Origin: Clostridia bacterium
Lineage (GTDB): Bacteria > Bacillota > Sulfobacillia > JAJZYS01 > JAJYTV01
Reading direction: 5' to 3'
Length of the DNA stretch: 56,110 nt
Assembly: GCA_027420455.1 (NCBI GenBank)
Contig: DAIBJA010000002.1
Location: 1 to 56,110, forward strand
Each line of letters begins with the position of its first letter. Positions within the stretch are counted from its first letter, which is position 1. Position numbers and translations under genes: made by a program. A model generated the notes under the pieces. The model was not told the DNA's origin, ran no database searches, and saw only the letters and a list, made by a program, of their open reading frames with translations. Below are positions 15,044 to 23,839 of the stretch, piece after piece.

Positions 15044-16777
15044 TCACGACGCTGGCGCGAACGGGAACATGCCGTTCGGCTGGATCACCTGTCCGCCGCG
15101 GCACGTGCCATCGGGTGCGAGGTCGAACTGCACGCTGAAGCCCGGCAGACCCTTCAGGCCGAAGCGGCCCTGGCCCTCCGGCACGAGTTCGTACGGCAGC
15201 TGGCCTTCGAGCGTCAGGGTCAGTGCGGCGTCGCCTTTCAGCTCCACGCGCATCTTCTGGATCCCGGCGACGAGGTACAGGCCGAGACAACGGCTCAGTT
15301 CATGGCGGGGCATGGTCCCCGCGTCGGGAAGGCGCCGAAAGACGATCGGCGGCGTTGTCGGCTCGAACTGGATCTCAAGCGACTCCACGCGGCCGTCGAG
15401 GCCAAGACGGAAGGGGATCCGCCAGCTCGTTGGGATGGTCTCGAGCTCGGCGTGGAGGACGAAGACGTCGTAGTGGAAGTGTTCGAGCGGCAGGGGCTCC
15501 GGCCATGGGTGGTAGGTCATGGCGAGACCCTGCTCCCCAGGGGCGATCCGCAACGATCCGTACGCGGGATGTTCGTAGGTGCCAAGGTAGCCCTCGAGCC
15601 CCAGGCTCGGCGCTGTGCCCTGGACCTGCTGCTGGCTGTAGTCCCCGCCCTGGTGCGCCACCGTGAGCAGCTTCTCCATCTCGGCCTGCAGGTAGGCCGG
15701 CCAGTCTCGCTCCGGCAGACCCAGCACCCGATCGACGACCGCATAGGCGACCGCGGCCGGCAGCGCGCTCATCTCCTGGTTGCAGAGCACGGCGGCGCCG
15801 AGGCGTTCCTCCGGCACCAGCATGACCATCGCGGTGAAGCCGTCGATGTTGCCGCCGTGGTGCACGACCGCCTTGCCCATATAGACCTCGGTGAACCAGC
15901 CGAGGCCGTATGCTGGCGCGTACCGTCGCTCGTCGCGCGCGGTCTGGGGGATGACCATCTGCGGGCTGTGCATGAGCTGCAGGCTCGCCTGACTGACGAG
16001 ACGGGCCCCGTCAACCTCGCCGTCACCGAGGTGCAGGCGAAGCCACCTGGCCATGTCCCTGGCACACGAGTTCACCGCGCCGGCGGGTCCGAGCGCGTCG
16101 ATGTCCGCGAAGGGCACCTCGACATTCGCTCCGTTCCTGCGGGCGTACGGCCGGGCGTGGTTCTGGTCCGCCTGGGAACGATGCACCGAAAAGTTCGTGC
16201 GCCGCATGCCGAGCGGCGCGAGAATGCGCTCCCCGGCGAACTCCTCCCACGTCTTCCCCGCAAGCCGCTCGACCAGGTAGCCGAGCGTCGTGAACATCAT
16301 GTTCTGGTACTGGAAGGTCGTCCTGAAGGGGCGGCTCAGCTCGAGGTAGCGCAGGCGCCGCACGAGCTCCGCGCGCGAGAGACCCGCCTTGTACCAGGAA
16401 AGTTCGTGCCTCGGCAGCCCCACCCGGTGGCAGGCCATATCCCGCGGCGTCACCGCCTGGCTCGCGACCTCGTCGTGGAGGGAAAAATCCGGCATATAGC
16501 TGCGGACCGGTGTGTCCCAGTCGAGCCTGCCTTCCTCGGCCAGCATCGCGATCGACATCGCCGTGAAGGCCTTCGTGGCGGAACCGATGGCAAAGAGCGT
16601 CTCATCGTCGACTGCGCCGCCGTGTGCGAGATCGCGCACACCGAAGCCGTCGCAGAGCAGAACCTTGTCCTCATGGACGACGGCAGCCGCGGCGCCCGCA
16701 ACGTTGAGCGCCGTCATGGCCGCCTGGACGATCCCCCTGAGATCCGCAGCTACTTGAACGCCCTCGGTATCTGCCAT
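15044..16777 (-). CDS. Beta-lactamase-family serine hydrolase (class C / PBP4* type)
   Basis: 577-residue serine hydrolase with the penicillin-binding fold. The nucleophile motif SATK (Ser near residue 66), the YQN tyrosine motif (near 155) and an HHGG box (VVHHGGN, near 303) in place of KTG are all visible, as in class C-like esterases and D-amino-acid peptidases. The C-terminal 200 residues form the lipocalin-like region common in such hydrolases. I see no signal peptide, so it may act in the cytoplasm. I choose the ATG at 16777, preceded by GACGAGGGC; an upstream GTG would add 14 residues. Substrate unknown. Confidence 0.88.
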   Translation of the reverse strand: MADTEGVQVAADLRGIVQAAMTALNVAGAAAAVVHEDKVLLCDGFGVRDLAHGGAVDDETLFAIGSATKAFTAMSIAMLAEEGRLDWDTPVRSYMPDFSLHDEVASQAVTPRDMACHRVGLPRHELSWYKAGLSRAELVRRLRYLELSRPFRTTFQYQNMMFTTLGYLVERLAGKTWEEFAGERILAPLGMRRTNFSVHRSQADQNHARPYARRNGANVEVPFADIDALGPAGAVNSCARDMARWLRLHLGDGEVDGARLVSQASLQLMHSPQMVIPQTARDERRYAPAYGLGWFTEVYMGKAVVHHGGNIDGFTAMVMLVPEERLGAAVLCNQEMSALPAAVAYAVVDRVLGLPERDWPAYLQAEMEKLLTVAHQGGDYSQQQVQGTAPSLGLEGYLGTYEHPAYGSLRIAPGEQGLAMTYHPWPEPLPLEHFHYDVFVLHAELETIPTSWRIPFRLGLDGRVESLEIQFEPTTPPIVFRRLPDAGTMPRHELSRCLGLYLVAGIQKMRVELKGDAALTLTLEGQLPYELVPEGQGRFGLKGLPGFSVQFDLAPDGTCRGGQVIQPNGMFPFAPAS

Positions 16778-16888
16778 GCCCTCGTCCCTTTCCGGTGCCA
16801 CCTGCGGCTTAGCGTCCACCTAAAGGAAGTCCCTGTCCAGAGACGAACGACACATGTGCCAGCAGCCGCTACGGAAGGAGGCAGATCC

Positions 16889-17269
16889 ATGGCCACGCGC
16901 CTCCAAGCACGCGTCACGACCGGGCTCGGCAAGGCCAAGAGCAATGTCGGGACGTCCGCCGCCTCCGTCGCTGCCGCTCTCGGGCTTGCCGAGGTCTATC
17001 CCGGAACGCTCAACCTGGCACTGGGCCAACCGTTCGAGGTACCGGTGGACGCGCATCCTGTGGTGCTCCCGTCGCTTGGCGCCAGGCATCAGCCGTTCTA
17101 CTTCTACCCGGCAGAACTCGCGGGCAAGGCTGTCTGGGTCACCCGCAGCCTCAGCCAGATCGAGGTCGCCGACGATCTCCTGGAGATCGTGGCCGACTGC
17201 TCCCTACGGGCAGCCCTGAACCTCCAGGACGGTGACGAGGTCGTGCTCACTTTGCGAACTGCCCCGTAG
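16889..17269 (+). CDS. DUF120 / archaeal-type CTP-dependent riboflavin kinase homologue
   Basis: 126-residue protein resembling archaeal RibK, which phosphorylates riboflavin to FMN with CTP instead of ATP. Matches to the Methanocaldococcus protein (from memory) include VTTGLGKAKSN at the N-terminus, the YPGTLNLAL core containing the Thr and Asn of the nucleotide/metal site, and a C-terminal block LLEIVADCSLRAALNLQDGD. The start ATG at 16889 has a perfect GGAAGGAGG site. It diverges from the serine hydrolase gene and stands alone. Bacterial flavokinases normally belong to the unrelated RibF family, so this gene may have come from an archaeon. Function is inferred from homology. Confidence 0.75.
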   Translation: MATRLQARVTTGLGKAKSNVGTSAASVAAALGLAEVYPGTLNLALGQPFEVPVDAHPVVLPSLGARHQPFYFYPAELAGKAVWVTRSLSQIEVADDLLEIVADCSLRAALNLQDGDEVVLTLRTAP

Positions 17270-17295
17270 CACGCAAGGCCAGCAGGGCGCGGCGT

Positions 17296-17348
17296 GAATG
17301 AAAGGAACGGAAGCGGCGGCAGGCTCTTTTGCCGCCCATCGTTCATTC
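17296..17348. terminator. Nested hairpin between convergent genes
   Basis: Outer repeat GAATGAA (17296) / TTCATTC (17342) encloses an inner stem GGCGGCA (17315) / TGCCGCC (17330) with loop GGCTCTTT. It sits between the ends of the convergent riboflavin kinase homologue and toxin genes, so it may terminate transcription from both sides. Confidence 0.55.
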
Positions 17349-17391
17349 ATGGACGTGCTTGTTGGCGGCCTCCGCGGACTGCGGGCCACGC

Positions 17392-17658
17392 TCATGGACC
17401 GCGGTGATAGACGTCGCGTCGATGGCCCACCTTCACGACGGTCACCGTCCGCCTTCCATCGTCAATCTCATACAGGATACGATAGTCCCCTTGCCGGAGC
17501 CGATAGCGCTCTTGTCCGGACAGTTTCTCGCAACCGGATGGGCGTGGGTCCTCCGATAGAGCGTTGACGCGAGCCAGAATTCGGGCGACGTCCGCGTTCG
17601 GAACCGTCCGCAGATCCTTAGCGACGGACTCCTTGACCGCCAGCCTATAGCTTTCCAT
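17392..17658 (-). CDS. RelE/ParE-family toxin
   Basis: 88-residue type II toxin of the RelE/ParE fold. The typical progression is present: SVAKDLRTVPNADVARILAR helix, the YRLRQGDYRILYEID strand pair with conserved arginines, and the C-terminal TVVKVGHRRDVYHR. RelE members cut mRNA on the ribosome, while ParE members poison gyrase. The terminal HRRDVY pattern favours the RelE-like mRNA interferase group. It overlaps the antitoxin gene by 14 bases and follows it, the usual order. Confidence 0.88.
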   Translation of the reverse strand: MESYRLAVKESVAKDLRTVPNADVARILARVNALSEDPRPSGCEKLSGQERYRLRQGDYRILYEIDDGRRTVTVVKVGHRRDVYHRGP

Positions 17659-17878
17659 GCTCTTTCAGATTGGCGAGCAATTCCTCATACGACATCACCG
17701 GTTCGTGTGCGCGCTCCGAAAACGCGGCCAGATCCATCTCGTCCTCCTGAAGCACCAGCCGAACGGCCTCATTGACGATGTACGACATAGATCTGCGGTT
17801 GTGCAAGGACTTGACCCGCAACGCTTGGTGCAGGTCGGCATCCAGGTAAACCGTGAGACGCTCCATGTCCCCGCCCAT
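17645..17878 (-). CDS. Ribbon-helix-helix antitoxin
   Basis: 77-residue partner of the RelE-like toxin. The N-terminal MERLTVYLDADLHQALRVKS segment is a ribbon-helix-helix DNA-binding domain; the acidic C-terminus (SYEELLANLKEHGKL) would wrap the toxin. The start ATG at 17878 is chosen because AGGAG lies eight to nine bases upstream. The promoter at 17903-17931 is close, with a TCATGA palindrome near the start site, consistent with autorepression. A toxin-antitoxin pair inside the split ribosomal/RNA polymerase cluster is unusual. Confidence 0.85.
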   Translation of the reverse strand: MGGDMERLTVYLDADLHQALRVKSLHNRRSMSYIVNEAVRLVLQEDEMDLAAFSERAHEPVMSYEELLANLKEHGKL

Positions 17879-17902
17879 CTTTCTCACTCCTAACATCATG
17901 AC

Positions 17903-17931
17903 ATTATATCGCTTTGCTGACCTGACGTCAC
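17903..17931 (-). promoter_or_regulatory. Promoter of the toxin-antitoxin operon
   Basis: A perfect TATAAT -10 on the minus strand, 17 bases after GTGACG, which matches four of six bases of the -35 consensus. It lies 24 bases upstream of the antitoxin start. The local sequence is more AT-rich than the surroundings. Confidence 0.7.
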
Positions 17932-17976
17932 ACCGTTACACCTACCGCGCGACGGGATCCCCGCCCAGCAACGCAT

Positions 17977-18012
17977 GAAGGCGGGCGGCAGTGCTACCTG
18001 CCGCCCGCCTTC
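17977..18012 (-). terminator. 15-bp stem hairpin after rplL
   Basis: Perfect 15-base inverted repeat starting GAAGGCGGGCGGCAG with loop TGCTAC (plus strand), 14 bases after the rplL stop. No U-tract follows. Its position indicates that the rplKAJL transcript ends here rather than continuing into rpoB. Confidence 0.7.
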
Positions 18013-18026
18013 CGCTTGCCTTCGAA

Positions 18027-18407
18027 CTACTTGATGGTGACCTCGGCGCCCGCCTCGGTGAGCTTGGCCTTGATCGCCTCGGCGTCGGCCTTGGAGACCT
18101 TCTCCTTGACAGGCTTCGGCGCGCCGTCGACGAGGTCCTTGGCCTCCTTGAGGCCGAGGCCGGTGATCTCGCGCACGACCTTGATCACGGGAATCTTGTT
18201 GCCGCCCGGGGCGTTGAGGATGACGTCGAACTCGGTCTGCTCCTCCTCGGCCGGCGTTGCGGCAGCTGCCGCCGGAGCCGCGGCCGCGACCGCCACCGGG
18301 GCCGCCGCCGACACGCCGAACTCCTCCTCGAACGCCTTGACGAGCTCGTTGAGCTCGAGAACGGTCATACCCTTGATCTGCTCGAGAACGTCTGCAACCT
18401 TGCTCAC
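18027..18407 (-). CDS. rplL: 50S ribosomal protein L7/L12
   Basis: Stalk protein that recruits translation GTPases, present in several copies per ribosome. The 126 residues divide into the N-terminal dimerisation domain ([17 protein letters not shown]), an alanine-rich hinge and the C-terminal domain with the conserved [20 protein letters not shown] segment. It is the last gene of its transcription unit: a strong hairpin follows, and rpoB is about 9.4 kb away instead of adjacent. Confidence 0.99.
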   Translation of the reverse strand: MSKVADVLEQIKGMTVLELNELVKAFEEEFGVSAAAPVAVAAAAPAAAAATPAEEEQTEFDVILNAPGGNKIPVIKVVREITGLGLKEAKDLVDGAPKPVKEKVSKADAEAIKAKLTEAGAEVTIK

Positions 18408-18442
18408 TGCGTAACCTCCTTAGATTCTCGGGTCGCTTGGAA

Positions 18443-18967
18443 TCAGCTGGCGCGCTGACGCGCAAGCGCGTCCAGGCCGTAGGCCAGGTTGCGCAGCGGC
18501 GCGGAAAGCACGGACGCCATGGCGTAGAGCGGAGCCTGCATGCCACCCGCCACCTTGGCGAGCAGCACATCGCGCGGCGGCAGGTCGGCGAGGTCGCGGA
18601 CCTGCGCGGCGTCGATCACGAGCCCCTCGAGGACGCCACCCTTGATCGTCAGTTCCTTGTTGGTGCGCTGGAATCCGGAGAGCACCTTGGCCGGTGCCAC
18701 CAGATCCTCGCGCGAGACGGCGAGCGCGGTGGGGCCGGTCAGGTAGGGCTCGAGGCCCTTGATCCCGACCTGCTGGGCCGCCTTGCCGAGAAGGGTGTTC
18801 TTGACGACGTGGAAGGTCACGCCCTGCTTGCGCAGTTCCCCGCGCAGCTTCTGGGACTGCGCCACGCTGAGGCCCTTGAACTCCGCCAGGACGACGCTCT
18901 GGGCGCTCTTCAGGCTCTCGGCGATCTCCGCGACGGCATCGATCTTGGCCTGTGTGGTCATTTGCAT
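18443..18967 (-). CDS. rplJ: 50S ribosomal protein L10
   Basis: Base of the L7/L12 stalk (174 residues). Family features are the SVVLAEFKGLSVAQSQKLR N-terminal segment, the HVVKNTLLGKA RNA-binding helix and a C-terminal L12-binding helix (LSAPLRNLAYGLDALARQR). Either ATG at 18967 or at 18961 could serve as start, because GAGGGGGTGA lies before both. It is preceded by a structured 150-base leader and its own promoter, as in L10-autoregulated operons of other bacteria. Confidence 0.97.
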   Translation of the reverse strand: MQMTTQAKIDAVAEIAESLKSAQSVVLAEFKGLSVAQSQKLRGELRKQGVTFHVVKNTLLGKAAQQVGIKGLEPYLTGPTALAVSREDLVAPAKVLSGFQRTNKELTIKGGVLEGLVIDAAQVRDLADLPPRDVLLAKVAGGMQAPLYAMASVLSAPLRNLAYGLDALARQRAS

Positions 18968-19114
18968 TCACCCCCTCGCAACAGGAAAGCGGTCTTCGCA
19001 CGCGCGAAGACCGCATAGGCACGCTCAGCTGAGAACTGACGTACATCTGCCTCGGCAGGTCGCCCGAAGGGCTGTTATGGCGATGCCACCTGCGGTCTAC
19101 GGCGAACGGACTAT
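18968..19114 (-). promoter_or_regulatory. rplJ leader, probable L10 autoregulatory RNA
   Basis: About 147 bases between the rplJL promoter and rplJ. The 3' part holds a perfect 11-bp hairpin (GCGGTCTTCGC at 18989, loop of four, partner at 19004) ending just before the ribosome binding site and followed by a short T-rich stretch. The middle contains further pairing potential. In other bacteria L10(L12)4 binds such a leader to repress its own operon. Assignment rests on position and structure, not on a matched L10-leader consensus. Confidence 0.5.
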
Positions 19115-19143
19115 AGTATGGCGATGATCCGGGTCGGCGTCAA
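19115..19143 (-). promoter_or_regulatory. Promoter of rplJL
   Basis: TTGACG and CATACT on the minus strand with 17-base spacing. The -35 hexamer contains the TGA stop of rplA, so the promoter is fused to the end of the preceding gene. Confidence 0.6.
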
Positions 19144-19847
19144 TCCGCCGCGGCCTGGAACACCGCGAGGGCGTGGGCCGGGTTCAGCTTGATGCCAGGG
19201 CCCATGGTGGTCGTGATGCTGATCGTCTTGAGGTAGGTCCCCTTGGCGGCGGCCGGCTTGGCCTTGATCAGCGCGTCCAGCAAGGCGTGGAAGTTCTCGG
19301 CGAGCTGCTCGGCCTCAAACGAGAGCCGGCCGATCGGTGCGTGCACGATGCCCGCCTTCTCGACGCGGTACTCGATCTTTCCAGCCTTGATCTCGCGCAC
19401 GGCCGTGCCGATCTCCATCGACACCGTACCGGTCTTCGGGTTCGGCATCAGGCCGCGCGGGCCGAGGATGCGGCCGATGCGGCCGACGAGCGGCATCATG
19501 TCCGGGGTTGCGACCGAGACGTCGAAATCGAGCCAGCCGCCCTGGATCTTCTCGATCATGTCCTCGGCGCCGACGAAGTCCGCGCCGGCGTCCTGCGCCT
19601 CGCGGGCCTTGTCGCCCTTGGCGAACGCGAGGACCCTCAGTACCTTGCCCGTGCCGTGCGGCAGCGCGACGGCGCCACGGACCATCTGGTCGGCGTGCTT
19701 GGGGTCGACGCCCAGACGCACCGCGACCTCGACGGTCTCGTCGAACTTGGCCGACTTGACCGACTTCAGGATCGAGATGGCTTCCTGGAGTTCATAGAGC
19801 CGCTGGCTCTCGATCTGCTTTTGCGCGTCCGCGAGTCTCTTGCCCAA
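19140..19847 (-). CDS. rplA: 50S ribosomal protein L1
   Basis: Large-subunit protein of the mobile L1 stalk (235 residues). The first RNA-binding domain ([20 protein letters not shown]) and the conserved [18 protein letters not shown] loop are intact. In other bacteria L1 represses the rplKA operon by mimicry of its 23S rRNA site. Spacing to rplK is 55 bases. The stop codon overlaps the -35 element of the rplJL promoter. Confidence 0.99.
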   Translation of the reverse strand: MGKRLADAQKQIESQRLYELQEAISILKSVKSAKFDETVEVAVRLGVDPKHADQMVRGAVALPHGTGKVLRVLAFAKGDKAREAQDAGADFVGAEDMIEKIQGGWLDFDVSVATPDMMPLVGRIGRILGPRGLMPNPKTGTVSMEIGTAVREIKAGKIEYRVEKAGIVHAPIGRLSFEAEQLAENFHALLDALIKAKPAAAKGTYLKTISITTTMGPGIKLNPAHALAVFQAAAD

Positions 19848-19902
19848 TCCAATCTACCTCCCGTGGTGCAGACGGCCGTACGGCCTCCCACGATGTTTCG
19901 GG

Positions 19903-20325
19903 TCAGACGATCTGGATGCCCATGCTCCGGGCGGTGCCCTCGACCATGCGCATGGCCGCCTCGACGTCGCTCGCGTTGAGGTCCTGCATCTTCAGCTCGG
20001 CGATCTCGCGCACCTTGTCGCGCGGGACCTTCGCGACGATCTCCGTGTTCGGTTTCGCCGAAGCCGTCTCGAGACCCGCGGCCTTCTTGAGCAGCACCGA
20101 AGCCGGCGGGCTCTTCAGCACGAAGGTGAACGAGCGGTCCTCGAAGATCGTGATCTGCACGGGGATGATGAGCCCGGCCTGGGCGGCCGTGCGCTCGTTG
20201 TAATCCTTGCAGAACGCCATGATGTTGATGCCGTGCGGGCCGAGCGCCGTACCGACCGGAGGGGCCGGCGTCGCCTTGCCCGCGGGAATCTGCAGCTTGA
20301 CCTGGGCCATGACCTTGCGCGCCAC
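19903..20325 (-). CDS. rplK: 50S ribosomal protein L11
   Basis: Binds the GTPase-associated centre of 23S rRNA (140 residues). The proline-rich N-terminal switch region [17 protein letters not shown], target of thiostrepton-type antibiotics, is conserved. The C-terminal RNA-binding domain ends in RSMGIQIV. Start is a GTG at 20325 with GGGAGG seven bases upstream. It lies 12 bases after nusG, in the standard order. Confidence 0.99.
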   Translation of the reverse strand: MARKVMAQVKLQIPAGKATPAPPVGTALGPHGINIMAFCKDYNERTAAQAGLIIPVQITIFEDRSFTFVLKSPPASVLLKKAAGLETASAKPNTEIVAKVPRDKVREIAELKMQDLNASDVEAAMRMVEGTARSMGIQIV

Positions 20326-20337
20326 GATGGAACCTCC

Positions 20338-20886
20338 CTACATCTCCTCGACCTGATGGAAATCGAGTTCGACCGGCGTCTCACGGCCGAACATCGAGAC
20401 GAGCACCTTGACCTTGCCGCGTTCGGGCGCGATCTCCTCGACCACCCCGACGAAGCCGCTGAACGGCCCGTCCTTAACCTTGACCGCGTCGCCGATCGCG
20501 ACCCGGATCCGGGGGCGCTCCACGAGGCCCATCTGCCGCATGATCGCATCCACCTCGGCCACCGTCAGCGGGATGGGCTTCTGGCCCGAGCCGACGAAGC
20601 CGGTGACGCCCGGCGTGTTGCGCACGACGTACCACGAGTTGTCCGTCATGATCATGTTCACGAGGACGTAGCCCGGGAACACCTTGCGCTTCTGCAGCTT
20701 CCGCTTGCCATCCTTGATCTCGAGCTCCTCTTCCATCGGGACGAGGATGTCGAAGATCTGCTCCTGCATGCGGTAGGACTCCACGCGGCGCTCGAGGTTC
20801 GTCTTCACCTTGTTCTCGTAGCCCGAGTAGGTGTGGATGACGTACCAGTTGCGCTCAGCGGCGCTCGCGGCGCTGGTCTCAGACAT
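20338..20886 (-). CDS. nusG: Transcription termination/antitermination factor NusG
   Basis: RNA-polymerase-associated processivity factor linking transcription to translation or Rho. 182 residues: the NGN domain (WYVIHTYSGYENKVKTNLE, then KRKVFPGYVLV) and the C-terminal KOW domain (KDGPFSGFVGVVEEI) are both present without insertion. It overlaps the secE stop by eight bases, indicating coupling. Confidence 0.98.
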   Translation of the reverse strand: MSETSAASAAERNWYVIHTYSGYENKVKTNLERRVESYRMQEQIFDILVPMEEELEIKDGKRKLQKRKVFPGYVLVNMIMTDNSWYVVRNTPGVTGFVGSGQKPIPLTVAEVDAIMRQMGLVERPRIRVAIGDAVKVKDGPFSGFVGVVEEIAPERGKVKVLVSMFGRETPVELDFHQVEEM

Positions 20887-21073
20887 GGCTGAGCAGCGCT
20901 CCGAAGAGGAGGTCCGCGAGGTAGATGAGGAGCGTCAGGATGCCGACCATGATCAGCACCGACAGGGTGTAAAGACCCGTCCGCCGCAGGTCTGGCCAGA
21001 CGACCTTGCGGGTCTCGGCGCGCACCTCGCGATAGTACTGCGAAGTGCGCTCAACGACCGACGCCTTCTCCAC
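20879..21073 (-). CDS. secE: Preprotein translocase subunit SecE
   Basis: Single-helix SecE of the SecYEG channel (64 residues), the short form typical of Gram-positive bacteria. A cytosolic amphipathic segment (YYREVRAETRKVVWP, with the conserved W-P) precedes the transmembrane helix (TLSVLIMVGILTLLIYLADLL). Start is a GTG at 21073 with GGGAG upstream. It lies between rpmG and nusG, as in most bacteria. Confidence 0.96.
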   Translation of the reverse strand: MEKASVVERTSQYYREVRAETRKVVWPDLRRTGLYTLSVLIMVGILTLLIYLADLLFGALLSHV

Positions 21074-21127
21074 GCTCGCAACGCTCCCTTGCCAGCCGCT
21101 GAAATCCCAAAAGCGTGAAACAGAAAG

Positions 21128-21277
21128 TTAACGCGTCTCGCGGTGCAGCGTGTGGTGGCCACACCGGGGGCAAAACTTCTTGAACTCGATGCGGTTGGGA
21201 TCGTTCTTCTTGTTCTTCATGGTCGAGTAGCTGCGCTCATGGCAGTCGACGCATGCCAGGGTTACGATGTTGCGCAC
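21128..21277 (-). CDS. rpmG: 50S ribosomal protein L33
   Basis: 49-residue zinc-ribbon L33, read directly from the sequence: GTG start at 21277 with GGGGGTGA upstream, stop TAA at 21128. Two cysteine pairs (LACVDC near residues 9-12 and FCPRCG near 36-39) make this the zinc-binding, four-cysteine type. The sequence [20 protein letters not shown] is characteristic. It sits between tRNA-Trp and secE, its usual place. Confidence 0.97.
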   Translation of the reverse strand: MRNIVTLACVDCHERSYSTMKNKKNDPNRIEFKKFCPRCGHHTLHRETR

Positions 21278-21375
21278 AGACGTCACCCCCCCAAAAACCG
21301 CTCAGTTAGTCTATCATGTGCCAATGCACGCGTCAACGCAGGCGCGGGCACCGATGGTGCCCGCGCGAGGCAAAC

Positions 21376-21452
21376 TGGCAGGGCCGGAGGGACTCGAACC
21401 CCCAACACGCGGATTTGGAGTCCGCTGCTCTACCGATTGGAGCTACGGCCCT
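21376..21452 (-). tRNA. tRNA-Trp (anticodon CCA)
   Basis: On the minus strand the acceptor arms AGGGCCG and CGGCCCT pair over seven bases. The D-arm, the anticodon loop CTCCAAA with anticodon CCA, and the T-loop GGTTCGAGTCC are all present, and the 3' CCA is encoded. It lies between tuf and rpmG, a conserved position in many bacteria. Confidence 0.97.
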
Positions 21453-21510
21453 AGGCATCGACCATTGTAAGGGATCGGGCCCAGTCGCGCAACGCTTGTC
21501 GCTTGTAGGG

Positions 21511-22713
<1,203 letters not shown>

Positions 22714-22780
22714 CGCGCTCTCCCTCTGCTCAGGTTGTTCGGCCCTGACGATTCGCGCTCGTCCCCGGATTTCCTCCCGC

Positions 22781-23146
22781 TCAGCGCTGGCGCGGCGCGA
22801 GGGAAGGCACTCCCGGCGACAGCAGGAGCGCGATCAGGGTGCCCGCCAGGATGGCGTCCGTGAATCCGAGCCCTTCCACGACATCGGGAACGTTCTGCGC
22901 CGAGAGAGCCGCCAGCTCCCCCAGCACGATGCCAAGGCCGCCGTGCAGCAACCACCACGAAACGACGGCCCCCGTGGCGAGCACCAGCGCCGCGCCGACA
23001 CCGACGCACCAAAGGAGCCACGGTGAAAGCGCTGGCGCCAGCGCCGGTCGCGGCGGCAGCCTGAGGTCGGGCATCGGTGGCGCAGGCTCGTCCGCCACGC
23101 TCTGCAGCAGGAGCCTGAACTCGTTATCGGAGATCTCCGACGACAT
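22781..23146 (-). CDS. Small two-helix membrane protein, putative anti-sigma partner
   Basis: 121-residue protein not recognised by name. An N-terminal cytosolic segment ([17 protein letters not shown]) is followed by two hydrophobic stretches ([21 protein letters not shown] and a region around residue 95). It overlaps the upstream ECF sigma gene by 23 bases, which suggests an anti-sigma role. No zinc-binding anti-sigma motif is visible. Start ATG at 23146 follows GGAGGTGC. Tuf lies 67 bases downstream with no clear promoter or terminator between, so read-through is possible. Confidence 0.68.
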   Translation of the reverse strand: MSSEISDNEFRLLLQSVADEPAPPMPDLRLPPRPALAPALSPWLLWCVGVGAALVLATGAVVSWWLLHGGLGIVLGELAALSAQNVPDVVEGLGFTDAILAGTLIALLLSPGVPSLAPRQR

Positions 23147-23702
23147 GCAGAGCACCTCCTTCGACGTTTGGCCTGTCGGCGGCGAGCGCCTGCTGGAGCT
23201 TGGCTCTCGCGCGGTGGACGAGCGTCTTGACGCTGCCGGTCGGAATGCCTAGGATGCCTGCGGCCTCGCGGTAGCTGAGCTCGTCCCGCAGCACGAGTTC
23301 CACCGCCACCCGCTCGGCCGGGCGCAAAGCGGCGAGGGCCGCCCGCAGCCGTTCGCGCTGCTCGAGCGCGGCGATGCCGACATCGGGCTCAGGAGCGTCG
23401 TCGGCTGCTTCGGGAACGCGATCCACAGGCAGCTCGCGCGCGCGCCCGAGTGCGTTGCGCGCCAGGTTGGCAACAATGCGCAGCAGCCAGCCGGTAAACG
23501 CGCCGTCGTCCCTGAGCTGGCCCATGTGCAGCCAGGCGCGCGTCAGGGCCTCCTGGGCGACGTCCTCGGCCATGCCGGGATCTTGCAGGAAGTGCAGCGC
23601 GAGCGAGTAGGCCCGCGGCCAGAGCGGCCGCACGAGTTCCTCGAACGCACCCGCATCGCCGCCGCGCGCCCGCGCGACGAGCGATGACTGCCGCGCGTCC
23701 AA
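23124..23702 (-). CDS. ECF-type sigma-70 factor (third copy)
   Basis: 192-residue ECF sigma factor, distant from the twin pair at 11-13.7 kb. Region 2 (LHFLQDPGMAEDVAQEALTR) and region 4 (LRPAERVAVELVLRDELSYR, with the GSVKTLVHRARAKL helix) are clear, as in RpoE/SigW-like factors. A TTG at 23702 preceded by GGAGGTG aligns with the usual family start; an ATG at 23750 would add 16 basic residues and has a weak site. It overlaps the membrane partner by 23 bases. Confidence 0.87.
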   Translation of the reverse strand: MDARQSSLVARARGGDAGAFEELVRPLWPRAYSLALHFLQDPGMAEDVAQEALTRAWLHMGQLRDDGAFTGWLLRIVANLARNALGRARELPVDRVPEAADDAPEPDVGIAALEQRERLRAALAALRPAERVAVELVLRDELSYREAAGILGIPTGSVKTLVHRARAKLQQALAADRPNVEGGALHVVGDLR

Positions 23703-23839
23703 CGGCCACACCTCCGTCCCTGCCCAGCATGACCGCCGTCGGCGCTTCATGGTTTCGCCGCCCGCCGGGCGATGCCTTCGCCCGGTGAAACCTCTCGCCC
23801 CGCTCGCGGGTCTAGAGGACAAAGGGAAGTGAATGTGCC

